Positions 47,807-56,818 are shown, counted from the first letter of the stretch. The stretch: DNA of 64,000 nt from RPQJ01 sp963726665 (GCA_963726665.1 CAVSDW010000002.1:96534-160533), one strand, 5' to 3'. Program-made: numbers and translations. The notes: generated by a model not told the origin, from the letters alone.

Positions 47807-47827
47807 CGGCTCGCAACGACCGTCCGC

Positions 47828-49999
47828 TCACGCAGCGCGTGATTCGCCGCCGGCCGCCCCGTGGAACGGCTCGTTCCTCTCGGCCCGCTCGCGCAGCCAC
47901 TTCGAGGGCTTGAACCGCTTGCCGTAGCGCTTCGAGAGGCGATCGCATTCCGCCACGAATTCGCGGATGCCGATCGTGTCGATGTAGGAGAGCGTGCCGC
48001 CGGTCCAGGCCGGGAATCCCCAGCCGAGGATCGAGCCCAGGTCGGCCTCCGCCGCCGTGGTGACCACACCCTCTTCCATGCATCGCGCAGTCTCGAGCGC
48101 CTGGATGCAGAGGAACCGCTTTTCGACCTCCTCGACCGCAGGCTGCATGGGTGCGCGCGGGAACACGTCGGCGAGGCCCGGCCACAGGTGCTTCTTCGCA
48201 TCCTTCGGGTAGTCATAGAAGCCGGCGCCGAAGCGCTTGCCCGGACGCTTCAGCTCCTCCACGAACTTCTGCACGGTCTCGTAGGTCACCGGCCTCTGGT
48301 ACTTGCGTCCGAGGTCCTGCTCCGTCTGGCGCATGATCTTCCAGCTCAGGTCGATCGTGACTTCGTCCGCGACCGCGAGCGGGCCGACCGGCATGCCCGC
48401 CATCTTCGCGCCGTTCTCGATCAGCGCCGGGCTCACGCCTTCCTGCAGCATGGCGATGCCTTCGTTGACGAAGGTTCCGAAGCAGCGGCTCGTGTAAAAG
48501 CCCCGGCTGTCGTTGACGACGATCGGCGTCTTGCGCAACTGCGCCACGTAGTCGAGCGCGCGGGCCAGCGTCTCCTCGGAGGTCTTCTTGCCGAGGATGA
48601 CCTCGACCAGCGGCATCTTCTCCACAGGCGAGAAGAAGTGGATGCCGATGAACTGCGCCGGGCGCTTCGATGCCTGCGCGAGCCCGGAGATCGGCAGCGT
48701 CGAGGTGTTGCTCGCGAACACCGCTCCCTTCGGGATCACCGCCTCCGCCTTGCCGGTCACGTCGGCCTTGATTTCGCGGTTCTCGAACACTGCCTCGATC
48801 ACGAGGTCGCAGCCCGCGAGGTCGTCGTAGCTCGTGGTCGGCTTGATGCGCGCGAGCACGGCGTCGGCGTCCGCCTGGGTCTTCTTGCCGCGACCGACGT
48901 CCTTGGCCAGCAGCTGCTTCGAATAGTCCTTGCCCTTGGCAGCGAGTTCGAGCGTGCTGTCGATGAGCACGACGTCCATGCCCGCGAGCGCGGAGACATG
49001 GGCGACGCCCGCGCCCATCATGCCGGCGCCCAGGATGCCGAGCCTGCGCACCTGCGACTTGGGCGGTGCGGCCGGGCGGCGGGAAAGCTTGTCTGCGAGC
49101 CCCTTGTTCACGAACATCGTGCGCATGAGGTTGCGCGCGACCGGTCCGGCGAGCAGCTGCCCGAAGTACTTCGACTCGACCGCGAGCGCCGCGTCCATCG
49201 GCAGCAGCGTGCCTTCGTAGACGCAGGACAGGATGGCCGCGGGGGCCGGGTAATTGCGCATCGTGGTCTTTGCGGCCAGCGCCGTGCCGACCATGAAGGT
49301 CTGGGCCGCCGCTGGCGAGGCCATGCCTGCGCCGCCGGGCACGCGGAAGCCCTTCTTGTCCCAGGGCTGCACGCCCTCGCCGCCCTTCAGGATCCACTGG
49401 CGAGCGCGCTCGAGCAGCTCCGCGGGCGGCGCCAACTCGTTGACGAGCCCCTTCTTGAGTGCGTCCTGGGGTCCGAGCTGCCGGCCCTCGCTGATCAGCC
49501 TCAGGGCTTCGGTCACGCCGATGAGCCGCGGCGTGCGCTGCGTGCCGCCCGCGCCGGGCAGCAACCCGATCTTGACCTCCGGAAAGCCGACGCCGGCCCT
49601 GGGATCGTCCGACATCACCCGGTAGTGGCAGGCGAGCGCGACCTCGAAGCCGCCGCCGAGCGCCACGCCATTCACGGCGGCGGCAAACGGCTTGCCGCAG
49701 GTCTCGAGCCTGCGCAGCATCCTGTTCAGCTCGCCGCTCAACTTCGAAGCCTGGGCAGCCGTGAGTCCCTGGCGGAATGCGCCGGCCATGTCCTTGATGT
49801 CGGCGCCGGCCATGAAGCTCGACTTCGCCGAGCCGATCACCGCACCACGGACCGCCGCATCGGAAGCGACCTTCTCTACGCACTCTGCGAGGTCCTTGCG
49901 GAATCCCGGCGTGATCACGTTCATCGGCCGGTCGGCCACGTCGATCAGGAGGGTTGCGATGCCGTCGGCGTCGACGGTGTAACGGATGTTCTGTGTCAT
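47828..49999 (-). CDS. FadB/FadJ-type fused enoyl-CoA hydratase/3-hydroxyacyl-CoA dehydrogenase
   Basis: The 723-residue multienzyme hydrates enoyl-CoA and then oxidises the 3-hydroxyacyl-CoA. The N-terminal crotonase domain has GADIKDM and GLLPGAGGTQRTPRLIG; the dehydrogenase half begins LGILGAGMMGAGVAH near residue 330 and carries HFFSPVEKMPLVEV. ATG at 49999 is the family start; the frame stays open upstream only because of GC bias. A thiolase gene 32 bp upstream completes the pair. Confidence 0.94.
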   Translation of the reverse strand: MTQNIRYTVDADGIATLLIDVADRPMNVITPGFRKDLAECVEKVASDAAVRGAVIGSAKSSFMAGADIKDMAGAFRQGLTAAQASKLSGELNRMLRRLETCGKPFAAAVNGVALGGGFEVALACHYRVMSDDPRAGVGFPEVKIGLLPGAGGTQRTPRLIGVTEALRLISEGRQLGPQDALKKGLVNELAPPAELLERARQWILKGGEGVQPWDKKGFRVPGGAGMASPAAAQTFMVGTALAAKTTMRNYPAPAAILSCVYEGTLLPMDAALAVESKYFGQLLAGPVARNLMRTMFVNKGLADKLSRRPAAPPKSQVRRLGILGAGMMGAGVAHVSALAGMDVVLIDSTLELAAKGKDYSKQLLAKDVGRGKKTQADADAVLARIKPTTSYDDLAGCDLVIEAVFENREIKADVTGKAEAVIPKGAVFASNTSTLPISGLAQASKRPAQFIGIHFFSPVEKMPLVEVILGKKTSEETLARALDYVAQLRKTPIVVNDSRGFYTSRCFGTFVNEGIAMLQEGVSPALIENGAKMAGMPVGPLAVADEVTIDLSWKIMRQTEQDLGRKYQRPVTYETVQKFVEELKRPGKRFGAGFYDYPKDAKKHLWPGLADVFPRAPMQPAVEEVEKRFLCIQALETARCMEEGVVTTAAEADLGSILGWGFPAWTGGTLSYIDTIGIREFVAECDRLSKRYGKRFKPSKWLRERAERNEPFHGAAGGESRAA

Positions 50000-50031
50000 G
50001 TGATTGGTCCCGTGCCCTTGGGTGCGCCGCG

Positions 50032-51240
50032 TCAGACGCGCTCGATGATCGTGGCCGTGCCCATGCCTGCCCCGACGCAGAGCGTCACGAGCGCAGTGGA
50101 CAGGTTGCGTCGCTCGAGTTCGTCGAGCGCGATGTTGAGCACGATCGCTCCGGTCGCCCCGAGCGGATGGCCGAGTGCGATGGCGCCACCGTTGACGTTC
50201 ACCTTGTCCGGCGTGAGACCCATGTCGCGCTGGAAACGCATCACGACGCACGCGAACGCCTCGTTGATCTCCCAGAGGTCGATGTCGGAGGGCTGCATAC
50301 GGCAGCGCTTCAAGGCGCGGCGGCTGGCGCCGGCCGGACCGGTGAGCATGATCGTGGGTTCGCTGCCGATGGAAGCGAAGCCCACGATGCGCGCGCGCGG
50401 CTTGATTCCGAGCTTCTTCGCGGCGCGCTTGCTGCCGACCAGCACCGCCGCCGCACCGTCCACGATGCCGCTCGAGTTGCCGGCGGTGTGCACGTGATTG
50501 ATCGCCTCGACCTGCGGATAACGCATCATCGCGACCGCGTCGAAGCCTGCCTCTTCGCCCATGGTGGTGAAGGCGGGCTTGAGCTTGGCGAGGTCCGCCA
50601 TGGTCGTGCCCGGGCGCAGGTACTCGTCCTTCGCAAGGGCAACCTCGCCGACCGAGTCCTTGACCGGGAAGATCGAGCGGTCGAAATAGCCCGCCTGCTG
50701 GGCGTGTGCCGCGCGGCGCTGGCTCTCGACTGCGTAGCCGTCGAGGTCCTCGCGCGTGAACCCCTCGAGTGTCGCGATCAGGTCGGCGCTGATGCCCTGC
50801 GGCACGAAGTACTGCTGCCAGGCGACCCGCGGGTCGATGGCCCAGGCCCCGCCGTCGGAACCCATCTGCACGCGCGACATGGATTCGACGCCGCCGCCGA
50901 TCGTGAGTTCGGACTGGCCGGACATGACCTGGGCGGCCGCGGTGTTGACCGACTCGAGGCCCGAGGCGCAGAAGCGGTTCAGCTGCTTGCCGGGCACGCT
51001 CTCGTCGTAGCCCGCCACCAGCGCGGCGACGCGTGCAATGTCCGCACCCTGTTCACCGACCGGCGTCACGCAGCCGAACGTGACGTCGTCGACCAATCGG
51101 GTATCGAGGCTGGTGCGATCCCTGAGTACCGCGAGCGTCTGCGCGGCAAGTTCGACGGGAGTGATCGAATGCAGCGAGCCGTCCGGCCGGCCACGGCCGC
51201 GCGGAGTTCGCACGGCGTCGAGGATGTAGGCGTCGGTCAT
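50032..51240 (-). CDS. Acetyl-CoA C-acyltransferase (FadA/FadI-like thiolase)
   Basis: The 402-residue thiolase has Cys91 in NRFCASGLESVN, NEAFA, GGAIALGHPLGATGA with the catalytic His, and CVGAGMGTATI at the C-terminus. It performs the last step of beta-oxidation, releasing acetyl-CoA. Paired with the multienzyme 32 bp downstream, it forms an alpha/beta beta-oxidation complex. A separate thiolase at 32.8 kb serves the icmF region. Confidence 0.93.
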   Translation of the reverse strand: MTDAYILDAVRTPRGRGRPDGSLHSITPVELAAQTLAVLRDRTSLDTRLVDDVTFGCVTPVGEQGADIARVAALVAGYDESVPGKQLNRFCASGLESVNTAAAQVMSGQSELTIGGGVESMSRVQMGSDGGAWAIDPRVAWQQYFVPQGISADLIATLEGFTREDLDGYAVESQRRAAHAQQAGYFDRSIFPVKDSVGEVALAKDEYLRPGTTMADLAKLKPAFTTMGEEAGFDAVAMMRYPQVEAINHVHTAGNSSGIVDGAAAVLVGSKRAAKKLGIKPRARIVGFASIGSEPTIMLTGPAGASRRALKRCRMQPSDIDLWEINEAFACVVMRFQRDMGLTPDKVNVNGGAIALGHPLGATGAIVLNIALDELERRNLSTALVTLCVGAGMGTATIIERV

Positions 51241-51371
51241 GTGCGGGTGCCCTGATGGTGATGTTGCATCGCAATACTACACCAGCGCTGCGCCACGTCA
51301 CCGGCCTCCGGCGCAGGCAGCGCGCCCGGCCGTAAACGCGGGCCCGGCCGCGGCAACCTCCCGCTTTCAAA

Positions 51372-52145
51372 TCAATATTTTGGCTTCCGTTTCTCGACGA
51401 AGGCGCGCACGCCCTCGATGCCGTTCGGATGCAGACCCTGCGCCGCGATGGCCCGGCCTTCGGCGGCCATCTGGGCCTCGATGCCGGGGTCGGACAGGTC
51501 CATGAGGCGCTTCACCGCACCGTACGAGTCGGTCGGGCCGGCCGCGAACCGGGCAGCCATGGCCTGCGCCTGCGAGAGTACCTCGCCATCCTCGACGACC
51601 TGGTTCACGAGTCCCCAGGCGAGCGCCTCGTCGGCGCTGAGCACGCGATTGGTGAGGAAGAGCTCCAGGGCCCGGCGGCGCCCGACGACACGCGGTAACA
51701 GGAACGACGTGCCGCAGTCCGGTGCCATTCCGATGCCCGTGTAGGCCAGCGTGAACTTGCTGCTGCGCCCGGCGATCGCGAGGTCCGCCATGCACGCGAG
51801 GCCAACGGCGCCACCGGCCGCGGTGCCGTTCACCGCCGCGATCACGGGCGCGCGCATGCGCGTGAACGCGCTGATGGCGCCGTGTATGTAGGTCGTGAGC
51901 TCGTTCAGGAATCCGCCCACCGCCTCGCCCTGCTCGGCCATGCCGCGCACGTCGCCGCCGAAGCAGAAGTTCTTGCCGGCTCCGGTGAGCACCACGGACC
52001 GTACCCCGCGGTCAGCCTCGCAACGCAGCGCCGCGTCCAGCAACCCGCGCCCCATGCTCATGTCGAGCACGTTGCCCGCATCGGGGCGATTCAACGTGAC
52101 CGTGGCGACACCGTCGGCCACGTGCAACAGCACGGAATTACTCAT
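51372..52145 (-). CDS. Enoyl-CoA hydratase/isomerase family protein
   Basis: The 257-residue crotonase-fold protein has the oxyanion-hole segments FCFGGDVRGM near 62-71 and NGTAAGGAVGLACMADLAIA. The region that supplies catalytic acids reads GIGMAPDCGTSFLLPRVVG, with Asp in place of the first Glu and Thr after Gly, so isomerase or other crotonase chemistry is possible. It is 131 bp upstream of the thiolase on the same strand. Confidence 0.87.
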   Translation of the reverse strand: MSNSVLLHVADGVATVTLNRPDAGNVLDMSMGRGLLDAALRCEADRGVRSVVLTGAGKNFCFGGDVRGMAEQGEAVGGFLNELTTYIHGAISAFTRMRAPVIAAVNGTAAGGAVGLACMADLAIAGRSSKFTLAYTGIGMAPDCGTSFLLPRVVGRRRALELFLTNRVLSADEALAWGLVNQVVEDGEVLSQAQAMAARFAAGPTDSYGAVKRLMDLSDPGIEAQMAAEGRAIAAQGLHPNGIEGVRAFVEKRKPKY

Positions 52146-52211
52146 GCGACCTCCTCACGAGGGGGTGACCCCGCGTTCAAGAATGAAGAAATTCGACGCT
52201 CGCAGCCCCGA

Positions 52212-52529
52212 TCACTCGTCCGGCGCAACCTCGAGCGGCAGGCCGTCGAGGGCCTCGGTGAACTCCACCTGGCAGCTCAGCCTCGACCGCGCGGCATCGT
52301 AGTGCTGCAGTTCCACCAGCAGCTCTTTTTCGTCGCTCTGCGGCGCAGGCAGCCGCGACATCCACTCGGGCTCGACGAACACGTGGCAGGTCGCGCAGGA
52401 GCACAGGCCGCCGCAGATGGCCGTCACGCCGTAGTCGAACTCGCGCAGCGTCTCCATGAGCTTGAGGCCCGTCCGGCCCTCGACCTCGTGCAGGTTGCCG
52501 TCCCGGTCGGTCACCATCATCTTCGCCAT
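52212..52529 (-). CDS. Adrenodoxin-type 2Fe-2S ferredoxin
   Basis: The 105-residue protein has the cluster pattern CGGLCSCATC (Cx5Cx2C) and a distant cysteine in RLSCQV, as in adrenodoxin/putidaredoxin-type ferredoxins. These feed P450s or hydroxylases; no such partner is adjacent, though the beta-oxidation genes are close. An additional cysteine within the first loop (GGLC) is unusual but does not break the pattern. Confidence 0.9.
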   Translation of the reverse strand: MAKMMVTDRDGNLHEVEGRTGLKLMETLREFDYGVTAICGGLCSCATCHVFVEPEWMSRLPAPQSDEKELLVELQHYDAARSRLSCQVEFTEALDGLPLEVAPDE

Positions 52530-52618
52530 TGTCGGTCCTCGTTGCCCACGCGGTTAACTGCGCAATTATTGCAGCGCAACAGCCCCAGCGCACCTTCTAC
52601 CGGAGCAGGACACCCTCT

Positions 52619-53572
52619 TCACGAGGTCCCGGCCGCCAGCCGAGCCCCGAGCGCCTCGGCCCGCGACGCGTATTCACCACTGGCGTCGGGGTGGCGCGCG
52701 GCCCAGAGCGAATACCACAGCCACTGAACGTAGTCGAAAGCCGTGCAGGCCGCGTCGAGCGCCGGCGCCTGGATCTGGCCCCCGGACCCCGGGGCGGCCC
52801 CGTACGCAGCGACCAGGTCGGCCCGCTCCCGCGTCCCGAATTCGTGCTGGCAGGCAAAGCTCGCGAGATCGAAGAGTGGATCTCCAAGACCACCGTATTC
52901 CCAGTCCACCAGCCAGAGCCGGCTTCCATCGTCGAGCAGGTTCAGGTGATGCAGGTCGTTGTGACAAGGGACCTGGCACGCGCGGCGTGCCGCGAGAAGT
53001 CCGAACGCTGAATCGACAGCGTGTCGAATCGCCGCGCCGGTCACGATCGAGGTCGAGGTCGCGCGCGCCGCGCCATCGCGCACCGGACCCTCCGCCGCGA
53101 GCCGGGCCGCGAGCTGTGCCTCCAGGGCGCGCGCCTGCGCTTCGAAGTCGACCCTGCGGATTCCGGACGACGACTCGAGCCGATGGAGCACGCGCAGTCG
53201 CTCGGCGATTCGTTCGATGTTCCGCGCCGCGCGCGCGTCCTCGCACGACCAGGGCCCACCCGTGATGAACTCGGTCACCAGGAGCCCGTTCGACGGATCG
53301 CAGGCCACGAGCGGCGGCGCAAGCCCGGCCGCGCCCGCGACCGCAAGCAGCGCACACTCGCTCTCACGGTCCACCCCCAGCGTCGCCGACTCCGGGCCGC
53401 CCAGCCGCACGAACCACTGGCGTCCGCCACTGTCGACCTTCCAGGCGTGATTGCTGAGCCCGCCGCGCACCGGCTCGAACGCAGCGTCCGCCAGCGCGCG
53501 CGTCGACGTGCGTGCGGCGAGCGCGGCGCGCACCGCAGTCTCCGGCGTGTCGGCTGACCCGGTCGATCTCAT
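52619..53572 (-). CDS. Thiamine-kinase-like phosphotransferase (APH/choline kinase fold)
   Basis: The 317-residue protein has a Brenner motif HNDLHHLN near residue 209 and a metal-binding WLVDWEYGGLGDP near residue 230, as in choline kinase, aminoglycoside kinases and the thiamine kinase ThiK. Context decides: it is the last gene of a TPP-riboswitch operon and overlaps pnuT by four bases, so phosphorylation of imported thiamine is the likely role. This would trap thiamine in the cell. The kinase substrate is inferred, not shown by sequence. Confidence 0.8.
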   Translation of the reverse strand: MRSTGSADTPETAVRAALAARTSTRALADAAFEPVRGGLSNHAWKVDSGGRQWFVRLGGPESATLGVDRESECALLAVAGAAGLAPPLVACDPSNGLLVTEFITGGPWSCEDARAARNIERIAERLRVLHRLESSSGIRRVDFEAQARALEAQLAARLAAEGPVRDGAARATSTSIVTGAAIRHAVDSAFGLLAARRACQVPCHNDLHHLNLLDDGSRLWLVDWEYGGLGDPLFDLASFACQHEFGTRERADLVAAYGAAPGSGGQIQAPALDAACTAFDYVQWLWYSLWAARHPDASGEYASRAEALGARLAAGTS

Positions 53573-54174
53573 GGGCCGCTCGTGACTCCACCGGCGGCCA
53601 CGGCAGGCCGGCCCCGCACGAGGTCCCTGCGCCACTCGACGAACCCGCGGACCGCGAGCGCGACATAAACGACGAACAGCCCCGCCGTCGCCCCGAACCC
53701 CTGGCTGAAATAGAGCGCGGCGGCGACGAGATCGAACACGATCCAGTAGAGCCAGTTCTCGAGCACCTTGCGCGTCATGAGCCACGTCGCCACCACGCTG
53801 CCCCAGGCCACGAACGCATCGGCATACGGCACGATGGATTCCCGGGCCCCGCCCCCCAGCCACACGTTCACCACGGTCGCCGCGGCCACGAGTCCCAGGG
53901 CCGCAAGGTGCCAGAGCGCGGGCCGGGTACTGACGTGAAGCTCGCTCGCCTGGCCGTCGCCGGCCCGCCACGCGATCCAGCCGTAGACAGCCATGACGAC
54001 GTAGAACACCTGCAGTGCGGCCTGCATGGGCAGCCCGCCGCGCGCAAAGAGCACGAAGTAGATCACCGAGCTGGCGGCGGCCGCAGGCCAGCACCAGGAA
54101 CTCTGGCGCGTCGCGAGCAGCACGTACGCGAGCGCCAGCGCGACCGCCACCCACTCGACGAGGCTCGAGGCCAC
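53569..54174 (-). CDS. pnuT: PnuT-type thiamine transporter (PnuC family)
   Basis: The 201-residue protein has seven predicted membrane helices and the PnuC-family signature WLMTRKVLENWLYWIVFD. GTG at 54174 was chosen because a CGGAG ribosome binding site lies six bases upstream; the ATG at 54234 would overlap the preceding gene by 50 bp. In a TPP-regulated operon with a thiamine-binding protein, the substrate is thiamine rather than nicotinamide riboside. PnuC-type carriers work by facilitated diffusion and need an intracellular kinase, supplied by the next gene. Confidence 0.85.
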   Translation of the reverse strand: MASSLVEWVAVALALAYVLLATRQSSWCWPAAAASSVIYFVLFARGGLPMQAALQVFYVVMAVYGWIAWRAGDGQASELHVSTRPALWHLAALGLVAAATVVNVWLGGGARESIVPYADAFVAWGSVVATWLMTRKVLENWLYWIVFDLVAAALYFSQGFGATAGLFVVYVALAVRGFVEWRRDLVRGRPAVAAGGVTSGP

Positions 54175-54184
54175 AGCGACTCCG

Positions 54185-54460
54185 TCAGGCCGGCTGCAAC
54201 GCGCGGCGTTCCGCCGCCGACGGTTCGCCGCCAAGCACTTTCATCACGAACACCGCGCGGCCGCCCGTCGCGAAGGACTCGCGCGTCTCGGCCTCGAGCG
54301 CCGCGAACACACGCTCGTGCTCTCCCGCGACCTGAGTGCTCATCGCGTTTGTGATCACCTGCAGGCCCTCGTGCCGGTTCAGGCGCTCGATGAAGTCCCG
54401 GATCGGGGGCACGTAGTCCGCGTCGAGCGGATAGAGGCTGATGTCTACGGCGATGCGCAT
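54185..54460 (-). CDS. YkoF/MTH1187-type thiamine-binding protein
   Basis: The 91-residue protein matches the thiamine-binding fold of YkoF (PF01910): RIAVDISLYPLDADY at the start, EGLQVITNAMSTQVAGEHE in the middle, and FVMKVLGG near the end. It has no signal peptide, so it would bind thiamine or its pyrimidine moiety in the cytoplasm. It sits between the receptor gene (37 bp) and pnuT (10 bp). Confidence 0.88.
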   Translation of the reverse strand: MRIAVDISLYPLDADYVPPIRDFIERLNRHEGLQVITNAMSTQVAGEHERVFAALEAETRESFATGGRAVFVMKVLGGEPSAAERRALQPA

Positions 54461-54497
54461 GTGGTTTCCTCGTTAGGGTCGCGTCTTTGAGTGGAGT

Positions 54498-56639
54498 CTA
54501 GTGCAGCGACCAGGTGAAGGTGACGCCCGCCAGCTGCGGGTCGCCGCGCTGCGTGTAGAGCTTGTCCGCGTAGTCCGGCGGCTCGAGGCCGAAATAGAAT
54601 CCGCGCACCGCGTAGTCCTCGTTGAACACGTTGCGCACCCACGCGTGCACGGTCCAGTGATCGGCCACGTAGCCCGCCTTCAGGTTCACCAGCACGTAGG
54701 GCTTCGACTTCTGGTCGTTGCTGGTGTCGAAATAGAACGAGGCGCAACCCGTCACGTCGGCGCGCGCCATCCAGCCGCGGCTCTCGCCCCACTCCGCCGA
54801 CAGCGAGTACTGGTACGGCGGCGAACTCGCCTGCTCGCGTCCGTCGAGATTGCGGTCGCCGTAGGCGTAGTCGAGGTACTCGCTGCCGAGGAGCCCCAGC
54901 GTCGCGTCGAGCAGCAGCGACGGGCGGACACGCCAGGCGAGCGAGGCTTCGAGCCCGTAGTTGCGTCCATTGGCCGCATTGCTGGTGTAGAAGACGTAGG
55001 ACAGCGGATCGCCCGGGTCCACCTGGTAGGACGAGGACACCTGCTCGTCGACCCGCCACATGTAGAAGACCGCGAGGTCGGCGGACACCGTATTCGACGG
55101 GTCGCGCAGGTGCAGGCCGCTCTCCAGGTTCCACAGGTACTCGGGGTCGTACTGGACCAGGTTCTCCGGGATGAACTCGCCGATGTTGAATCCGCCCGCC
55201 TTGTATCCGCGGGCCACCGTCGCATACCAGGTGCTGTCGGAACCGACCTCGCCCGTAAGCGACAGGTGCCCTCCGACCATCGTATTCACGGGCGAGAACC
55301 GTGCGCCGTCGCTGTCGTGGTAGTCGGCGGACCGCGTCTCCACCCGCAGCCCCGCCGACAGCGTCATGGTGTCCTTGATTCGCCACTCGGTCTCGCCATA
55401 GATGGCGGCGTTGGTCGCGTCGTAGACACTCTTCAGCGGCGGACTCGTGAGCTCGGATTCGAAATAGTCGCGCTGCAGCGTGTCCTCACCCAGGCGCAGC
55501 GCGTAGACACCCGCCAGCCAGCCGAAGCCGTCGGAGCGCGCGTTCGCGCGGCTGGTGAGCCGCAGGTCCTCGCCGAGCGTGCCGCGCTCGCGGTCGTAAT
55601 GCGAGAAGTAGTCGTAGGGCGCGTACTGGCCCCAGTAGGGATCGTTGGCCCAGTCGCCGTCGAAGCTGTAGACGATGTCGGAATTCGCGTAGGTGCTGGT
55701 GCTCACGAGCGTCACCGGCCCGAGGTCTCCCGTGATTCGCAGCATCCCGCCTTCCGAGCGCTGCTCGTCGCGACCCGGCTGGTTCGAGAGCGTCTCGAAG
55801 CCGTTGTCGAGCGAAAAAGCGTCGAAGCCGTTATGCATGGCCGCATACATTGCGGCGGCGTCCACGCGCCAGCCGTCGCTCACGCCAAGGGTGACCTTGC
55901 CACGCAACGTCGTCTCGTCGCGATCGTTGGTGTCGTCGCGGCCGAGATAGGTGTTGCGCATGAAGCCGTCACTCAGCGTGCGCTGTCCGACCAGCCTCCA
56001 CGCAGAATCGGTCGCGGTGCCCCACTCGCCGAGCGCGCCGCCTGCCACGACCCCGCCGCCGATCAGGCCGTCGCCCCCGGCCGTCACTTCCGCGGCAAGT
56101 TCCGGCACCGTGGTCGGTTCCCGCGTGCGGACACTGATGAGGCCGGCGAGTGCGTTTGCCCCGTAGCGCGTTCCTTGCGGGCCGCGCAGCACCTCGACCT
56201 GCTGCACGTCGAAGGTGGTCGCGGGCCCGCCGACGCCGCTGAAGTCGATGTCGTCGATCAGGAACCCGACCGACGGGTTCGGCGCGCCCTGGTACTGCTC
56301 GAGCTCGCCGATGCCACGCAGCTGGAAATAGCGTGGGCGCGACGTGGCTCCCGACCAGTTGAGGTTCGGCACGAGCCCCATGACGTCCGCGAAGTGCTGC
56401 AGGCCCGCAGCCTCAAGCTCGGACGAATCGATCACCGTGGCGCTTGCCGGCAGCTCGCCCGCGGCGGCTGGCCGAAGCGACGCGGTGACCACGATTTCCT
56501 CGAGCGGCCGGGGGTCCTCCGCGCCCACGGCGGGTGCCGGCACCGCCAGCGCAAAGATGCACGCGAGCAGCGCGCCGAGCCCAGGCACGCGCACGCAACC
56601 TTCTGATTCTGCGAATAAAGCCGAGAGACTGCCGGACAT
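54498..56639 (-). CDS. TonB-dependent outer membrane receptor, TPP-regulated
   Basis: The 713-residue protein has a signal peptide (to about residue 40), a TonB box (EEIVVTAS), a plug domain (VEVLRGPQGTRYGANALAGL) and a 22-strand beta-barrel ending in a terminal aromatic-rich strand. It directly follows a TPP riboswitch, so it should import thiamine or its precursor across the outer membrane rather than iron siderophores. The start is only seven bases beyond the riboswitch P1 stem. Confidence 0.9.
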   Translation of the reverse strand: MSGSLSALFAESEGCVRVPGLGALLACIFALAVPAPAVGAEDPRPLEEIVVTASLRPAAAGELPASATVIDSSELEAAGLQHFADVMGLVPNLNWSGATSRPRYFQLRGIGELEQYQGAPNPSVGFLIDDIDFSGVGGPATTFDVQQVEVLRGPQGTRYGANALAGLISVRTREPTTVPELAAEVTAGGDGLIGGGVVAGGALGEWGTATDSAWRLVGQRTLSDGFMRNTYLGRDDTNDRDETTLRGKVTLGVSDGWRVDAAAMYAAMHNGFDAFSLDNGFETLSNQPGRDEQRSEGGMLRITGDLGPVTLVSTSTYANSDIVYSFDGDWANDPYWGQYAPYDYFSHYDRERGTLGEDLRLTSRANARSDGFGWLAGVYALRLGEDTLQRDYFESELTSPPLKSVYDATNAAIYGETEWRIKDTMTLSAGLRVETRSADYHDSDGARFSPVNTMVGGHLSLTGEVGSDSTWYATVARGYKAGGFNIGEFIPENLVQYDPEYLWNLESGLHLRDPSNTVSADLAVFYMWRVDEQVSSSYQVDPGDPLSYVFYTSNAANGRNYGLEASLAWRVRPSLLLDATLGLLGSEYLDYAYGDRNLDGREQASSPPYQYSLSAEWGESRGWMARADVTGCASFYFDTSNDQKSKPYVLVNLKAGYVADHWTVHAWVRNVFNEDYAVRGFYFGLEPPDYADKLYTQRGDPQLAGVTFTWSLH

Positions 56640-56643
56640 TGCA

Positions 56644-56750
56644 CCCGCTCCCTACGCCGGTATTAACCGGATCAGGTTCAACGGGTTCTCCGATGAGCGG
56701 CTCGGCCGCGGTCGGAATCTCAGGCCCATTCAGGCCACCCCAAGGTAGCG
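56644..56750 (-). promoter_or_regulatory. TPP (thiamine pyrophosphate) riboswitch, THI element
   Basis: The minus strand reads GGGGTGGCC, then CTGAGATTCC, then ACCCGTTGAACCTGATC, GGTTAATACCGGCGTAGGGA. These are the conserved blocks of the THI box in the right order and spacing. Closing stem P1 can form between CGCT (56747-56750) and AGCG (56646-56649). The TonB receptor ATG lies immediately after, with the GGGAG ribosome binding site inside the conserved 3-prime block, so TPP probably blocks translation initiation. Confidence 0.93.
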
Positions 56751-56753
56751 GCA

Positions 56754-56759
56754 AGTATA
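56754..56759 (-). promoter_or_regulatory. -10 box for the thiamine operon
   Basis: TATACT on the minus strand places transcription start at about 56747, right at the first bases of the riboswitch. The -35 is weak. Confidence 0.5.
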
Positions 56760-56789
56760 GCGCGGCAGGCCACGCGCGACCGGCCGGTG

Positions 56790-56818
56790 TTGACGCGGCC
56801 GCCGCCGTGGGGACTAAT
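56790..56818 (+). promoter_or_regulatory. Candidate promoter for the phzF-like gene
   Basis: TTGACG (56790-56795) and ACTAAT (56813-56818) are 17 bp apart, 32 bp before the start codon. It overlaps the divergent thiamine promoter region. Confidence 0.45.

Noticed and set aside
47828..50251. A longer start for the fadB-like gene
   Set aside because: It would overlap the thiolase coding region; ATG at 49999 gives the usual N-terminus.
52619..54154. A 511-codon kinase frame
   Set aside because: The first 194 codons are out-of-frame translation of pnuT. The kinase begins at 53572, where its ATG overlaps the pnuT stop.
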